Shown: in pieces, positions 17,196 through 27,250 of the stretch
Numbering within the stretch: position 1 is the first letter of the stretch
Layout: each line of letters starts with the position of its first letter
Translations under genes and position numbers: made by a program
Source: Conyzicola lurida
Lineage (GTDB): Bacteria > Actinomycetota > Actinomycetes > Actinomycetales > Microbacteriaceae
Assembly (NCBI RefSeq): GCF_014204935.1
Contig: NZ_JACHMJ010000001.1
Span: 2,046,001-2,110,000, forward strand
Length of the DNA: 64,000 nucleotides
Direction of reading: 5' to 3'
Notes under the pieces: model-generated
Seen by the model: only the letters and a program-made list of their open reading frames with translations
The model's database searches: none
What the model was told of the DNA's origin: nothing

Positions 17196-17209
17196 CTTCC
17201 GCTCGCCGG

Positions 17210-17283
17210 CCGACAGGACGACACACCCCGTTCGCACGATCGACAGGGACGAATGGATGCCGCCGGCCGCGGCATCCTGTCGA
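17210..17283 (-). repeat. Dispersed 74-bp intergenic element, copy 3
   Basis: On the reverse strand TCGACAGGATGCCGCGGCCG, CCCTGTCGATCGTGCG after 36 bases, ending TCCTGTCGG. It fills the gap between the convergent response regulator and DivIVA-like genes. Motif spacing equals copies 1 and 2. Confidence 0.75.
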
Positions 17284-17294
17284 GGCAGTCGGCG

Positions 17295-17630
17295 CTAGCC
17301 GGCCGCGGTCACCACACCCTCGTAGTGGCGCAGCGTGGCCACGATGAGGTCCAGGTAGTCGTCGACCTCGTCCTGGTCGTACCCGGTGCGGAGCGAGGTG
17401 ACCTTGAAGCGCACGTTCACGACGTCGTCGCCCGTGAGCGCGATTCCCGTGGCGGCCGCGCCCTCCCGCTCGTAGGTCGCGATGACCGCGCGGGCGGCGG
17501 CGAGGAAGTCGTCGACACCGGCGGTCGAGTACCCCTCGCGGAAGCGGGTGTTCGTGAAGGTCTTGTCGAGGAGGCTCGACGAGCGGAGCGCGGGCCCGCC
17601 CTCGTTCTCGGACGGTGCGGGGATAGTCAT
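17295..17630 (-). CDS. Small DivIVA-domain protein
   Basis: A 111-residue protein with two DivIVA-type motifs: TRFREGYSTAGVDDFLAAARAV (in two parts, about 28-48) and SLRTGYDQDEVDDYLDLIVATL (about 78-99). Each consists of the F/L-R-x-GY turn and the following helix that binds curved membrane in DivIVA/Wag31. It lacks the long coiled coil, so it is not the main polar-growth scaffold. The ATG at 17630 is 6 bases from a TAGGGT promoter that overlaps the DUF1697 stop. Role inferred only as division- or envelope-related. Confidence 0.7.
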   Translation of the reverse strand: MTIPAPSENEGGPALRSSSLLDKTFTNTRFREGYSTAGVDDFLAAARAVIATYEREGAAATGIALTGDDVVNVRFKVTSLRTGYDQDEVDDYLDLIVATLRHYEGVVTAAG

Positions 17631-17636
17631 GCGCCC

Positions 17637-17642
17637 ACCCTA
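17637..17642 (-). promoter_or_regulatory. Leaderless -10 element of the DivIVA-like gene
   Basis: On the reverse strand TAGGGT, GGGCGC, then ATG at 17630. The first three bases of the hexamer are also the TAG stop codon of the upstream DUF1697 gene. Confidence 0.5.
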
Positions 17643-18170
17643 ATCGTCGAGCATCGCCAGCAGCTTCTCGACGGTGCGCACGTTGCGCCCCGTGGCGACG
17701 GCGCCGAGCGACGTGAAGAAGCGCGGTGGCACCTTCGACTTGGAGATTCCGTCGGGACACCACTGGTAGATCGCGGAATCCCCGAGCGCCAGGCGTTCGG
17801 GAGCCAGCGACTCGGCGCTCGGCGCGGCGACGGCCGCGGCATCCAGGGGCCCGTCGAGAAAGCAGACGATCGCCCGGGAGGGGTCGTCGATGACGTCGGC
17901 CAGCGGGTTGGCCGCGGCGACCGCGCGGAAACGGTCGGCGGTCAGCAGCACGACGTCGGAGCTCACACCCGTCGCCGCCTCGGTCGCCCGCGAGAGGGTC
18001 GCGGCGTCGACCGGGCCGTCGCTGTCGAAGACGACGTTGCCGCTGCGCAGGAGCGTGCGCACGTCGGTGAGTCCGAGCGACTCATAGACCGACGTCAATT
18101 CGGACATTGCCAGGGCCTTCGCGGTTCCCACGTTGATGCCGCGCAGCAGGGCGACGTAGCGGTCGGTCAT
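17640..18170 (-). CDS. DUF1697 family protein
   Basis: A 176-residue protein of the widespread DUF1697 family, recognised by the N-terminal RYVALLRGINVG, the LRSGNVVFDSD segment, and the C-terminal SKVPPRFFTSLGAVATGRNVRTVEKLLAML. The structure is an alpha/beta fold of unknown function. The ATG at 18170 is chosen because a TATGGT hexamer lies 7 bases upstream; a start 4 codons earlier would cut into that promoter. Confidence 0.88.
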   Translation of the reverse strand: MTDRYVALLRGINVGTAKALAMSELTSVYESLGLTDVRTLLRSGNVVFDSDGPVDAATLSRATEAATGVSSDVVLLTADRFRAVAAANPLADVIDDPSRAIVCFLDGPLDAAAVAAPSAESLAPERLALGDSAIYQWCPDGISKSKVPPRFFTSLGAVATGRNVRTVEKLLAMLDD

Positions 18171-18177
18171 GCGACCC

Positions 18178-18183
18178 ACCATA
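18178..18183 (-). promoter_or_regulatory. Leaderless -10 element of the DUF1697 gene
   Basis: On the reverse strand TATGGT, GGGTCGC, then ATG at 18170 (7-base spacing). Confidence 0.45.
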
Positions 18184-18277
18184 GGGCTCGGCGGGTGTCA
18201 ATGGAGTCAGGCTGGATAGCCACGTTCAGGTCGTACGGCTATGTTGAGATTCGGTTTCACCACTCTCAAGGGGATTA

Positions 18278-20485
18278 ATGACTGTCTGGCCCGGATCCGC
18301 ATACCCGCTCGGCGCGACTTACGACGGGAATGGCACGAACTTCGCACTCTTCAGCGAATCAGCGGAGCGGATCGAGCTCTGTCTGTTCGACGACGACCGC
18401 GTGGAGACCCGCTTCGAACTGACCGAGGTCGACGCCTACGTCTGGCACGGCTACCTGCCGCAGGTACAGCCGGGCCAGCGCTACGGCTACCGCGTGTACG
18501 GCCCGTACGACCCGCTGAACGGCGAGCGCAGCAACCCGAACAAGCTGCTGCTCGACCCGTACGCCAAGGCGACGACGGGCCGCATCGAGTGGAACCCGGC
18601 CGTGTTCCCGTACAACTTCGGCGAGGAGCTCTCGCGCAACGACGAGGATTCCGCGCCGTACACGATGCTCGGCGTCGTCATCAACCCGTTCTTCGACTGG
18701 GCCGGCGACCGTCATCCGCGCACGCCGTACTCGGACACGTTCATCTACGAGGCGCACGTCAAGGGCCTCACCAAGCTGCACCCCGGGATCCCCGAGGACC
18801 AGCGAGGCAGCTACGGCGGCGTCGCCCACCCGGTCATGATCGAGCACTACCAGAAGCTCGGAGTGACCGCGGTCGAGCTGATGCCCGTGCACCAGTTCAT
18901 CAACGACTCCTCCCTCGAGGAGAAGGGCCTCAACAACTACTGGGGCTACAACACCATCGGCTTCTTCGCACCGCACTCGGGCTACGCCTCGAACGGCGAA
19001 CTCGGCCAGCAGGTCCAGGAATTCAAGGGCATGGTGCGCTCGCTCCACGACGCCGGCATCGAGGTCATCCTCGACGTGGTCTACAACCACACCGCGGAGG
19101 GCAACCACCTCGGCCCGATGCTGTCCATGCGCGGCATCGACGACAAGGCGTACTACCGTCACGTCGACGGCAGCCCCGAGTACTACATGGACTACACCGG
19201 CACGGGCAACTCGCTCAACGTCGGCCACCCGCACACCCTACAGCTCATCATGGACAGCCTGCGCTACTGGGTGACCGAGATGCACGTCGACGGCTTCCGC
19301 TTCGACCTCGCCTCCACCCTCGCCCGCGAGTTCTACGACGTCGACAAGCTGTCGACCTTCTTCGAGCTCGTGCAGCAGGACCCGATCGTCTCCCAGGTGA
19401 AGCTCATCGCCGAGCCGTGGGATGTCGGCCCCGGCGGCTACCAGGTCGGCAACTTCCCGCCGCAGTGGACGGAGTGGAACGGCAAGTACCGCGACACCGT
19501 GCGCGACTTCTGGCGTGGCGAGCACTCCACCCTGGGCGAGTTCGCCGAGCGGCTCACGGGGTCTGCGGACCTGTACGAGCACTCGGGACGCCGCCCCGTG
19601 GCATCCATCAACTTCGTCACCGCCCACGACGGGTTCACGCTCGCCGACCTCGTCTCGTACAACGAGAAGCACAACGACGCCAACGGCGAAGACAACAACG
19701 ACGGCGAATCGCACAACCGCTCGAACAACTTCGGCGTCGAAGGCCCCACCGACGACACCCACGTGCTCGAGATGCGGGCCCGACAGCAGCGCAACTTCCT
19801 CGCCACCCTGCTCATCTCGCAGGGTGTGCCGATGATCCTGCACGGCGACGAACTCGGCCGCACGCAGGACGGCAACAACAACGTCTACGCGCAGGACAAC
19901 GAGCTGAGCTGGGTCGACTGGGAGAAGGCCGACGCGCCGCTCATGGAGTTCGTCTCGGCGATCGCCCACCTGCGCAAGGAACACCCCACCTTCCGCCGCA
20001 GCCGTTTCTTCGACGGCCGCCCCGTGCGCCGGGCCGAGGGCGAACCCCTGCCCGACATCGGTTGGCTCGCCCCCGACGGCAGCGCCATGTCGCCGGAAGA
20101 CTGGGATTCCGGCTTCGGCCGCTCGGTCGGCGTGTTCCTCAACGGCGGCGGAATCCGCGGCAAGGACGTGCGCGGCGAACCGATCACCGATGTGCACTTC
20201 CTCATCCTGCTGAACGCGCACGTCGAGTCGGTCGAGTTCACGCTCCCGGAAGACGAGTACGCCTCGGCCTGGGAGATCGTCGTCGACACCGCGGGTGCCG
20301 GCGTATCGACAGACCCCCGGATGGCGGGCACCACGGTCACCGCGCAGGCGGTCTCGTTGCTCGTGCTTCGACAGTCGTCCGGTCCGGAACCCGACGGCGA
20401 CAACTCGGTCGCGGCTTCGCTGATCGCTCTCTCCGGTGCGGCCGCTTCGGCGCCCATCAACAACCCCTCGCGACCGGCGGTCTGA
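18278..20485 (+). CDS. glgX: Glycogen debranching enzyme GlgX/TreX
   Basis: A 735-residue cytoplasmic GH13 isoamylase-type enzyme that hydrolyses alpha-1,6 branches of glycogen or maltodextrin. An N-terminal CBM48 domain (from VWPGSAYPLGATYDGNGTNF) precedes the barrel. GH13 regions are visible: DVVYNHTAEGNHLGP (about 265), DGFRFDLAS with the nucleophile near D343, LIAEPWD with the acid/base near E379, and FVTAHDG near 451. AAGGGG lies about 8 bases before the ATG. It is followed after 3 bases by treY and then treZ, so its linear glucans feed trehalose synthesis. Confidence 0.95.
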   Translation: MTVWPGSAYPLGATYDGNGTNFALFSESAERIELCLFDDDRVETRFELTEVDAYVWHGYLPQVQPGQRYGYRVYGPYDPLNGERSNPNKLLLDPYAKATTGRIEWNPAVFPYNFGEELSRNDEDSAPYTMLGVVINPFFDWAGDRHPRTPYSDTFIYEAHVKGLTKLHPGIPEDQRGSYGGVAHPVMIEHYQKLGVTAVELMPVHQFINDSSLEEKGLNNYWGYNTIGFFAPHSGYASNGELGQQVQEFKGMVRSLHDAGIEVILDVVYNHTAEGNHLGPMLSMRGIDDKAYYRHVDGSPEYYMDYTGTGNSLNVGHPHTLQLIMDSLRYWVTEMHVDGFRFDLASTLAREFYDVDKLSTFFELVQQDPIVSQVKLIAEPWDVGPGGYQVGNFPPQWTEWNGKYRDTVRDFWRGEHSTLGEFAERLTGSADLYEHSGRRPVASINFVTAHDGFTLADLVSYNEKHNDANGEDNNDGESHNRSNNFGVEGPTDDTHVLEMRARQQRNFLATLLISQGVPMILHGDELGRTQDGNNNVYAQDNELSWVDWEKADAPLMEFVSAIAHLRKEHPTFRRSRFFDGRPVRRAEGEPLPDIGWLAPDGSAMSPEDWDSGFGRSVGVFLNGGGIRGKDVRGEPITDVHFLILLNAHVESVEFTLPEDEYASAWEIVVDTAGAGVSTDPRMAGTTVTAQAVSLLVLRQSSGPEPDGDNSVAASLIALSGAAASAPINNPSRPAV

Positions 20486-20488
20486 ACC

Positions 20489-22819
20489 ATGCCCGACATC
20501 ACCCCCCTCCCCGTCTCCACCTACCGGCTGCAGATCACCGCGGACTTCACGCTGTTCCACGCCGCCGAACTCGTCGACTACGTCAGCTCCCTCGGCGTGG
20601 ACTGGGTGTACATCTCGCCGATCCTTCGGTCGGCCGACGGTTCCGACCACGGCTACGACGTCGTCGACAACTCGATCATCGACCCCGCACGCGGTGGAGC
20701 CGAGGGCCTCGCCGCGCTGTCGGACGCCTGCCACAGCGCCGGCCTCGGGCTGCTCGTCGACATCGTGCCCAACCACCTCGGCGTCGCCGACGCCACGCAG
20801 AACGCGTGGTGGTGGGACGTGCTCGAGAAGGGCCGCGACTCGCGCTACGCCGAGGCGTTCGACATCGACTGGGACTTCGGCGGCGGCAAGCTGCGCATCC
20901 CCGTGCTGGGAGACGGGCCGACCGCGCTCGACGACCTCACGATCGTCGGCGACGAACTGCACTACTTCGAGAACCGCTACCCGATCGCGCCCGGCACCGC
21001 CGACGACGGCGCCTCCCCCGCCGAGGTGCACGACCGCCAGAACTACGAGCTGATCAACTGGCGCCGTGCCGACTCCGAGCTGAACTACCGCCGCTTCTTC
21101 GCCGTCAACACCCTCGCCGGTGTGCGCGTCGAGGTGCCGTGGGTGTTCGAGGAGTCGCACGCCGAGATCCTGCGGTGGATCCGCGAGGGCCTCGCCGACG
21201 GCCTCCGCGTGGACCACCCCGACGGACTCGCCGACCCCGGCGGATACCTCGACACTCTCGCCGCGGCGACCGGCGGCACCTACGTGCTCGTCGAGAAGAT
21301 CCTCGAGGGCGACGAGCGCCTCCCCGCTTTCTGGGCCGCCGCCGGCACCACCGGCTACGACGCCCTCGCCGACATCGACCGCGTGCTCGTCGACCGTTTC
21401 GGCCGCAAGCGCCTGGACGCCATCGACACTGCCCTACGCGAGCGTGTGCAGCCGGTCGAGTGGAAGACGCTCATCCACGGCACGAAGCGCGGCATCGCCG
21501 ACGGCATCCTCAACTCCGAGGTGCAGCGGCTGGCCCGCGAATACCACGCGACCCGCCCGCGCGACGAGAAGGACCTCGTGCCCGACGCCGTCGCCGAACT
21601 GCTGGCCTGCTTCCCGGTCTACCGCTCCTACCTGCCGAGCGGCGCCGAGCACCTCGAGGAGGCCGCGGAGCTCGCCCGCCGTCACCGTCCCGAGCTCGCC
21701 GCGACGATCGACGAGATCCTCCCCGTCCTGCTCGACCCGGCCGAGCCGATGGCCGTGCGCTTCCAGCAGACCTCGGGCATGGTGATGGCGAAGGGCGTGG
21801 AAGACACCGCGTTCTACCGCTACTCGCGTCTCGGTTCGCTCACCGAGGTGGGCGCCGACCCCGAGGAATTCAGCATCGGGGTGCCCGAGTTCCACAGCCG
21901 CCAGGCCGACCGCCAGGCCACCCTGCCCGGCTCGATGACCACGCTCTCGACCCACGACACCAAGCGCGGCGAAGACACCCGCACCCGCATCACCGTGCTC
22001 TCCGAAGTGCCCGACCGCTGGGAGACCGTGCTCGGCACCCTGCGCGAGCTCGCCCCGCTCGGCGACGGACCGCTCGAGAACCTCCTCTGGGAGGCGACCA
22101 TCGGCGCGTGGCCGGTGAGCGCGGAACGCCTGCACAACTACGCCGAGAAGGCGTCGCGCGAGGCGGGCAACTCCACCAACTGGCTCGACCCGGACGAAGA
22201 GTTCGAGAAGCGCATGCACGCGGTCATCGACGCCGCATTCGATGACTCGCGTGTCACCACGGTGATCGAGGACTTCGTCGCAGAGATCGCTCAGGCCGGC
22301 TGGTCGAACTCGCTCTCGGCCAAGCTCATCCAGCTGACCGCGCCGGGCGTGCCCGACGTCTACCAGGGCAGCGAGCTGTGGGAGACCAGCCTGGTCGACC
22401 CCGACAACCGCCGCCCGGTCGACTACGACATCCGCCGCCTCTACCTCGCGGCCGTCGACGCCGGAGCGCACCCCGAGATCGACGAGACCGGCGCCGCCAA
22501 GCTTCTCGTCACGGCGAACGCCCTGCGACTGCGCCGCGACCGCCCCGAGCTGTTCACCCGCTACGCGCCGCTCGAGGCCATGGGCGAGAAGAGCGCCCAC
22601 GCGATCATCTTCGACCGCGGCGGCGCCGTCACCATCGCCACGCGCCTCCCCGTCGGCCTCGCCGCGAGCGGCGGGTGGGACGACGCCAGCGTCATGCTGC
22701 CCGGCCACGAGCTCGTCGACGTCATCAGCGGACGCCGCTACCCGGGCGGCAACCTGCCGCTCGCCGACCTCTTGCACAAGTACCCGGTCGCGTTGCTCGC
22801 ACCGGTCATCGAAGGATAG
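20489..22819 (+). CDS. treY: Malto-oligosyltrehalose synthase
   Basis: A 776-residue GH13 enzyme that isomerises the reducing-end alpha-1,4 bond of maltodextrin to the alpha,alpha-1,1 bond of trehalose. It starts with [27 protein letters not shown] in pieces typical of TreY. Key regions are [25 protein letters not shown] with the nucleophile Asp, [12 protein letters not shown] with the acid/base Glu, and [13 protein letters not shown], all characteristic of TreY rather than amylases. The gene begins 3 bases after glgX and ends 3 bases before treZ, forming one operon. Confidence 0.96.
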   Translation: MPDITPLPVSTYRLQITADFTLFHAAELVDYVSSLGVDWVYISPILRSADGSDHGYDVVDNSIIDPARGGAEGLAALSDACHSAGLGLLVDIVPNHLGVADATQNAWWWDVLEKGRDSRYAEAFDIDWDFGGGKLRIPVLGDGPTALDDLTIVGDELHYFENRYPIAPGTADDGASPAEVHDRQNYELINWRRADSELNYRRFFAVNTLAGVRVEVPWVFEESHAEILRWIREGLADGLRVDHPDGLADPGGYLDTLAAATGGTYVLVEKILEGDERLPAFWAAAGTTGYDALADIDRVLVDRFGRKRLDAIDTALRERVQPVEWKTLIHGTKRGIADGILNSEVQRLAREYHATRPRDEKDLVPDAVAELLACFPVYRSYLPSGAEHLEEAAELARRHRPELAATIDEILPVLLDPAEPMAVRFQQTSGMVMAKGVEDTAFYRYSRLGSLTEVGADPEEFSIGVPEFHSRQADRQATLPGSMTTLSTHDTKRGEDTRTRITVLSEVPDRWETVLGTLRELAPLGDGPLENLLWEATIGAWPVSAERLHNYAEKASREAGNSTNWLDPDEEFEKRMHAVIDAAFDDSRVTTVIEDFVAEIAQAGWSNSLSAKLIQLTAPGVPDVYQGSELWETSLVDPDNRRPVDYDIRRLYLAAVDAGAHPEIDETGAAKLLVTANALRLRRDRPELFTRYAPLEAMGEKSAHAIIFDRGGAVTIATRLPVGLAASGGWDDASVMLPGHELVDVISGRRYPGGNLPLADLLHKYPVALLAPVIEG

Positions 22820-22822
22820 AAA

Positions 22823-24553
22823 ATGACCGACTACCGCGTGTGGGCCCCGACAGCCTCGAGCGTCGAACTCCACGTCGGCGACCAGGTCGTCGCCCTCGAA
22901 TCCACCACCGGCGGCAACTGGCAGGTGCCCGCGGGCACCGAGGTCCCCACCGCTGCGGGGACCCGCTATTTCTATACGGTGGATGGCGCAGCCGACGAAC
23001 TGCCCGACCCGCGCTCGCGCCGCCAGCCCGACGGCGTCCACGCGGCGAGCGCCGTCGACGACCCGGCGGCCTTCGCCTGGACCGACGGCGCCTGGACCGG
23101 CCGCCAGCTCGCGGGCGGCGTGATCTACGAGCTCCACATCGGCACCTTCACCCCCGAGGGCACCCTCGACTCCGCGATCGACCGTCTCGACCACCTCGTC
23201 GAGCTCGGCATCGACTTCGTCGAGGTGCTGCCGGTCAACGCGTTCAACGGCACGCACAACTGGGGCTACGACGGCGTGCTCTGGTACGCGGTGCAGGAGA
23301 CCTACGGCGGACCGGAGGCGTACCGTCGCTTCGTCGACGCGTGCCACGCTCGCGGGCTCGCCGTGATCCAGGACGTGGTCTACAACCACCTCGGCCCGAG
23401 CGGCAACTACCTGCCGAAGTTCGGACCGTACCTGCACGAGGCGAGCGCCAACACCTGGGGTTCCTCGGTCAACCTCGACGAGGTCGAGGTGCGCCGCTAC
23501 GTGCTCGACAACGTCGCCATGTGGCTGACGGACTTCCACGTCGACGGCCTGCGCCTCGACGCGGTGCACGCCCTCGTCGACGAGTCGACCCCGCACATCC
23601 TGCAGGAGATGGCCGAAGAGACCGACGCTCTCAGCGCCCACCTCGGACGCCCGCTCACGCTGATCGCGGAGAGCGACATGAACGACGCCTCGATCGTCGC
23701 ACCCCGGGAGGCGACCGGCTACGGCCTCGACGCCCAGTGGAGCGACGACTACCACCACGCCCTGCACGTGGCGCTCACCGGCGAGACGACCGGCTACTAC
23801 GCCGACTTCGCCTCGCTGGGCGCCCTCGCCAAGGTCTCCACCGGCGGCTTCTTCCACGACGGCACCTACTCGTCGTTCCGCGAACGCGACCACGGCCACC
23901 CCATCGACCCCGTCACCCCCACCTGGCGGCTCGTCACCTTCTCGCAGGATCACGACCAGATCGGCAACCGCGCCGCCGGCGACCGGCTCACGGCGACGCT
24001 CGGCTACGGCCAGCTCGCCGTCGGCGCCGTGCTCACCGTGCTCAGCCCGTTCACCCCGATGCTGTTCATGGGCGAGGAGTGGGGGGCCACCACGCCGTGG
24101 CAGTTCTTCACCTCGCACCCCGAGCCCGACCTGGGCAAGGCCACCGCCGAGGGCCGCATCGCCGAGTTCGCGGCCATGGGCTGGGATCCGGACTCCGTGC
24201 CCGACCCGCAGGACCCGCAGACCTTCGAGAACTCCAAGCTCGACTGGTCCGAGCTGGCCGGAGTCGACCACGCCCGCCTGCTGGCGCTCTACCGCGAGCT
24301 CATCGCCCTCCGTCACACCCTCCCCGCACTCACGCACCCGAGCTTCGAGCGCCTGCGCGCCTCCTACGACGACGAGTCGCGCTGGTTCCGGCTCGAGCGC
24401 GACGACGTGTCGGTGGTCGCCAACTTCGGCGACCAGGAGCTCGCGCTGCCGGTGCTGTCCGGCAGCGTCATCCTGAGTACGGATGCCGCGGCCGACCTCT
24501 CCGGCACGACGCTGACGCTCCCGGCGCACTCCGCCGTGGTGCTCCAGCACTGA
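22823..24553 (+). CDS. treZ: Malto-oligosyltrehalose trehalohydrolase
   Basis: A 576-residue GH13 enzyme that releases trehalose from the TreY product. After a beta-sandwich N-terminal domain ([19 protein letters not shown]) come the barrel motifs [58 protein letters not shown] and [11 protein letters not shown]. The [15 protein letters not shown] loop is typical of TreZ. It is the last gene of glgX-treY-treZ. Trehalose made here would act as stress protectant or carbon store. Confidence 0.96.
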   Translation: MTDYRVWAPTASSVELHVGDQVVALESTTGGNWQVPAGTEVPTAAGTRYFYTVDGAADELPDPRSRRQPDGVHAASAVDDPAAFAWTDGAWTGRQLAGGVIYELHIGTFTPEGTLDSAIDRLDHLVELGIDFVEVLPVNAFNGTHNWGYDGVLWYAVQETYGGPEAYRRFVDACHARGLAVIQDVVYNHLGPSGNYLPKFGPYLHEASANTWGSSVNLDEVEVRRYVLDNVAMWLTDFHVDGLRLDAVHALVDESTPHILQEMAEETDALSAHLGRPLTLIAESDMNDASIVAPREATGYGLDAQWSDDYHHALHVALTGETTGYYADFASLGALAKVSTGGFFHDGTYSSFRERDHGHPIDPVTPTWRLVTFSQDHDQIGNRAAGDRLTATLGYGQLAVGAVLTVLSPFTPMLFMGEEWGATTPWQFFTSHPEPDLGKATAEGRIAEFAAMGWDPDSVPDPQDPQTFENSKLDWSELAGVDHARLLALYRELIALRHTLPALTHPSFERLRASYDDESRWFRLERDDVSVVANFGDQELALPVLSGSVILSTDAAADLSGTTLTLPAHSAVVLQH

Positions 24554-24695
24554 CGCCGTTCCCCGCCGACAGTTAATTTAGTTGTCGCTGAAAGTTTTTT
24601 GCCGGATCGGGAATAGCTTCCAGGTCCATACGCTTGAATGAAACTATGGGCACCGCCGTGCTCGATATTTCTCTTATCTTCACTGGAGTACACAC

Positions 24696-25244
24696 ATGAC
24701 TATCGACGTAGCCACCATCCCCGCCGGAACCTGGACCCTCGACCCCACGCACTCGGACATCACCTTCTCCGTGCGTCACCTCGCCATCTCCAAGGTGCGC
24801 GGCTCGTTCGAGAAGTTCGACGTCACCGTCGTCACCACCGAGAACCCCGCCGACACCAAGATCACCGCTTCGGTCGACGTCGCCTCGGTCAACACCAACC
24901 AGGCCGACCGCGACGGCCACCTCAAGACGAGCGACTTCTTCCTCGTCGAAGAATTCCCCACGATGGACTTCGCTTCCACCGGCGTCCGCGTCGAGGACGA
25001 CACCTTCTTCGTCGACGGCGACCTCACGCTCCGTGGCGTCACCAAGGCAGTCACCCTCAAGGGCGAGCTCGGCGGCATCATCACCGACGGCTACGGCCAG
25101 ACCAAGCTCGGCGCTTCGGCCTCGACCAAGATCAACCGCCTCGACTACGGCGTCAACTGGAACGCAGCGCTCGAGGCCGGCGGCCTCACGCTCGGCAACG
25201 ACGTCACCATCAACTTCGAGATCCAGGTCGTTCTCCAGCCGTAA
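24696..25244 (+). CDS. YceI family protein
   Basis: A 182-residue lipocalin-like beta-barrel protein of the YceI family, which binds isoprenoid-type lipids in characterised members. Visible family marks are GTWTLDPTHSDITFSVRHLA near the N-terminus, the central GSFEKFDVTV, FFLVEEFPTMDFASTGVR and VTLKGELGGI, and the C-terminal NDVTINFEIQVVLQP. There is no signal peptide, so it should be cytoplasmic, as common in actinobacteria. It has its own 142-base upstream region containing several T-runs. Confidence 0.92.
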   Translation: MTIDVATIPAGTWTLDPTHSDITFSVRHLAISKVRGSFEKFDVTVVTTENPADTKITASVDVASVNTNQADRDGHLKTSDFFLVEEFPTMDFASTGVRVEDDTFFVDGDLTLRGVTKAVTLKGELGGIITDGYGQTKLGASASTKINRLDYGVNWNAALEAGGLTLGNDVTINFEIQVVLQP

Positions 25245-25286
25245 GTCTCACCGCACCACAGCCGTCAGATACCCACGCGGCACTTG

Positions 25287-25320
25287 CGCCCTCATTCGAA
25301 CATGTGTTCGAATGAGGGCG
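25287..25320. promoter_or_regulatory. LexA-type SOS box inside a 34-bp palindrome
   Basis: The core TCGAACATGTGTTCGA (25296-25311) fits the actinobacterial SOS consensus TCGAAC-N4-GTTCGA. Complementary arms extend it to 16 bp on each side (CGCCCTCATTCGAACA / TGTTCGAATGAGGGCG) around a TG centre. It ends 16 bases before the radical SAM start. The long arms could also form an RNA hairpin, but no U-run follows. Confidence 0.75.
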
Positions 25321-25336
25321 TGAGGCGGTTAATGGG

Positions 25337-26464
25337 ATGAGATGGGCCAACCAGGCGATCAGCACCGAACAGAGCAACTCTCTGACGGGGCTGGCCAAAC
25401 TGAGCAACGTGGTGCGCAGCGTGCAGACGCCGGAGTTCGCGGGCATCACCTTCCACGAGGTGCTGGCGAAGACCGCGCTCAACCACGTACCGGGGGCGAG
25501 CAACGCCATGCCGTTCGCGTGGACGATCAACCCGTACCGCGGGTGCAGCCACTCCTGCGTGTACTGCTTCGCCCGCAACACGCACACCTACCTCGAGTTC
25601 GACGCGGGTCGTGACTTCGACAACGAGATCATCGTCAAGATCAACGTCGCCGAGGTCGTGGCGAAAGAACTCCGTACCAAGCGCGACCGCGTGCCGGTGG
25701 TCGCCCTCGGCACCAACACCGACCCGTACCAGCGGGCCGAGGGCCGTTACCGGCTGATGCCGGGCATCATCGCCGCCCTCGCCGAGGCCGAGACTCCCTT
25801 CTCGATCCTCACCAAGGGCACGCTTCTGCGCCGCGACCTTCCGCTGCTGGTCGAGGCGAACAAGCGGGTGCCCGTGTCGCTGGCCATGTCGATCGCGATC
25901 TTCGACGACGACCTGCAGCAGTCCGTCGAACCCGGAACCCCCACCGCCAAGGCACGGCTCGCGACGGTCACCGCGGTGCGCGAGGCCGGTCTCGACTGCT
26001 CGGTGTTCATGATGCCGATCCTCCCCCACCTCACGGACACCAACGCCCACCTCGACGAGGCGCTACGGCAGATCAAGGCCGCCGGCGCCACGAGCGTGCT
26101 GTACACCGCGATGCACCTGCGCCCCGGCACCAAGGAGTGGTTCATGCTCTGGCTCGAACGCGAGCACCCCGACCTCGTCGAGAAGTACCGCTACATGTAC
26201 TACGGGGTCAACTCCTACGCGCCCAAGGAGTACCGAAAGTGGTTGGCCGCGAAGATCCAGCCGCTGATCCGCAAGCACGGTCTCACCCGCGGCCACGAAG
26301 ACCCGACGACGGGCGGGGTCGCCGCCGCACCCGTCCGTTCGTTCGGCTACAGCCAGAGCAAGACCGATGCGAGGGGCGAGCGGATGCCGCTGTCCCCACT
26401 GATCGCGGAGGAGCTGCCACCCACCGCGGCCATCGCCGCGATCGGCGCGCCCACACTGTTCTGA
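25337..26464 (+). CDS. Rv2578c-family radical SAM protein (SplB-like)
   Basis: A 375-residue radical SAM protein. The [4Fe-4S] cysteines are C70, C74 and C77 in RGCSHSCVYCFAR, and PYQRAEGRYRLMPGIIAALA and FSILTKGTLLRRDLPLL follow, as in mycobacterial Rv2578c. The nearest well-known enzyme is spore photoproduct lyase, which suggests nucleic acid repair, but the substrate of this branch is not established. The LexA-type palindrome directly upstream points to DNA-damage control. The ATG gives MRWANQA, the usual N-terminus of this family. Confidence 0.88.
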   Translation: MRWANQAISTEQSNSLTGLAKLSNVVRSVQTPEFAGITFHEVLAKTALNHVPGASNAMPFAWTINPYRGCSHSCVYCFARNTHTYLEFDAGRDFDNEIIVKINVAEVVAKELRTKRDRVPVVALGTNTDPYQRAEGRYRLMPGIIAALAEAETPFSILTKGTLLRRDLPLLVEANKRVPVSLAMSIAIFDDDLQQSVEPGTPTAKARLATVTAVREAGLDCSVFMMPILPHLTDTNAHLDEALRQIKAAGATSVLYTAMHLRPGTKEWFMLWLEREHPDLVEKYRYMYYGVNSYAPKEYRKWLAAKIQPLIRKHGLTRGHEDPTTGGVAAAPVRSFGYSQSKTDARGERMPLSPLIAEELPPTAAIAAIGAPTLF

Positions 26465-26567
26465 GGCGGCATCCGCCCTAGCCACACCCGCGCTTTCTTC
26501 GCCATGCTGGAATGAACCGGCACCGCGACAGCGTTGACCCATGCACGGCAACACGAGGGAGCAGACC

Positions 26568-27152
26568 GTGACGAACACGAACGCGACGACCACAGATTTC
26601 GACTGGGTGGCACTGCAGCACCGCGCGCACCAGGAATTCGCGAAGCGCATCGCCGCGGTCGACGACTGGTCGGGCCCGACTCCCGACACCGACTGGACGG
26701 TCCGCGACCTCGTGGCGCACGTCGTCGAAGAGCAGCAGTGGGTTCCGCACCTGCTGGCCGGCCGCTCGATCGCGCAGGCGAAAGCGAGCATCGAGACCCT
26801 GCGCGACGACCTGGCCGAAGAATGGGCCCTGTACTCGCTGGCCGCGTCCGCCGCGTGGAAGAGCACGCCGGCGGACGCCAACGTGCAGCTCTCCTACGAC
26901 ACCGTCACGGTCGAGGCGTACCTGCGCGAGCAGGTGGCCGACGTCACTATCCACGCGTGGGATCTCGCCCGGGCCGTGGGCGCCGACGAGACGCTCGACG
27001 ACGAGCTCGTGCGCGCGGTGTGGACGGTATTCGAACCGCAGCGCGACGCGCTCGAGGCCAGCGGCCTGTTCGCGTCGCCCGTGCCCGTCGCCGACGACGC
27101 CCCGCTGCAGTCACGTCTGCTCGCCATCACGGGCCGCGACGACCGCCGCTAG
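26568..27152 (+). CDS. TIGR03086-family metal-binding protein (DinB/maleylpyruvate isomerase fold)
   Basis: A 194-residue four-helix-bundle protein of the mycothiol-dependent maleylpyruvate isomerase-like superfamily. Metal-ligand histidine contexts are visible: VRDLVAHVVEEQQW (about 45-58) and VADVTIHAWDLARAVG (about 125-140). These proteins often act as mycothiol- or bacillithiol-dependent enzymes, but the reaction here is unknown. The GTG at 26568 is preferred over the ATG at 26541 because GAGGGAGC stands 5 bases before it. Confidence 0.85.
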   Translation: MTNTNATTTDFDWVALQHRAHQEFAKRIAAVDDWSGPTPDTDWTVRDLVAHVVEEQQWVPHLLAGRSIAQAKASIETLRDDLAEEWALYSLAASAAWKSTPADANVQLSYDTVTVEAYLREQVADVTIHAWDLARAVGADETLDDELVRAVWTVFEPQRDALEASGLFASPVPVADDAPLQSRLLAITGRDDRR

Positions 27153-27250
27153 CGCTATAAGCCGGTTTGCCCGGCTCTACAATCCCTGTCGCCCATAACG
27201 ACCGGGTGCTTACCATGTGCAGGCATTCTGCTCGCGCGAGGAGGCACGTA

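Noticed and set aside
18241-24550. Very long open frames on either strand across the trehalose genes (for example 1334 codons at 18241-22245 and 1038 codons antisense at 21434-24550)
   Set aside because: They lie over glgX, treY and treZ in other frames, have arginine- or acidic-repeat low-complexity composition, and no family motif. High G+C makes stops rare in these frames.
25287-25320. Palindrome read as an ordinary rho-independent terminator of yceI
   Set aside because: No U-run follows on either strand and the core matches the LexA consensus next to a start codon; the terminator role is kept only as a secondary possibility.
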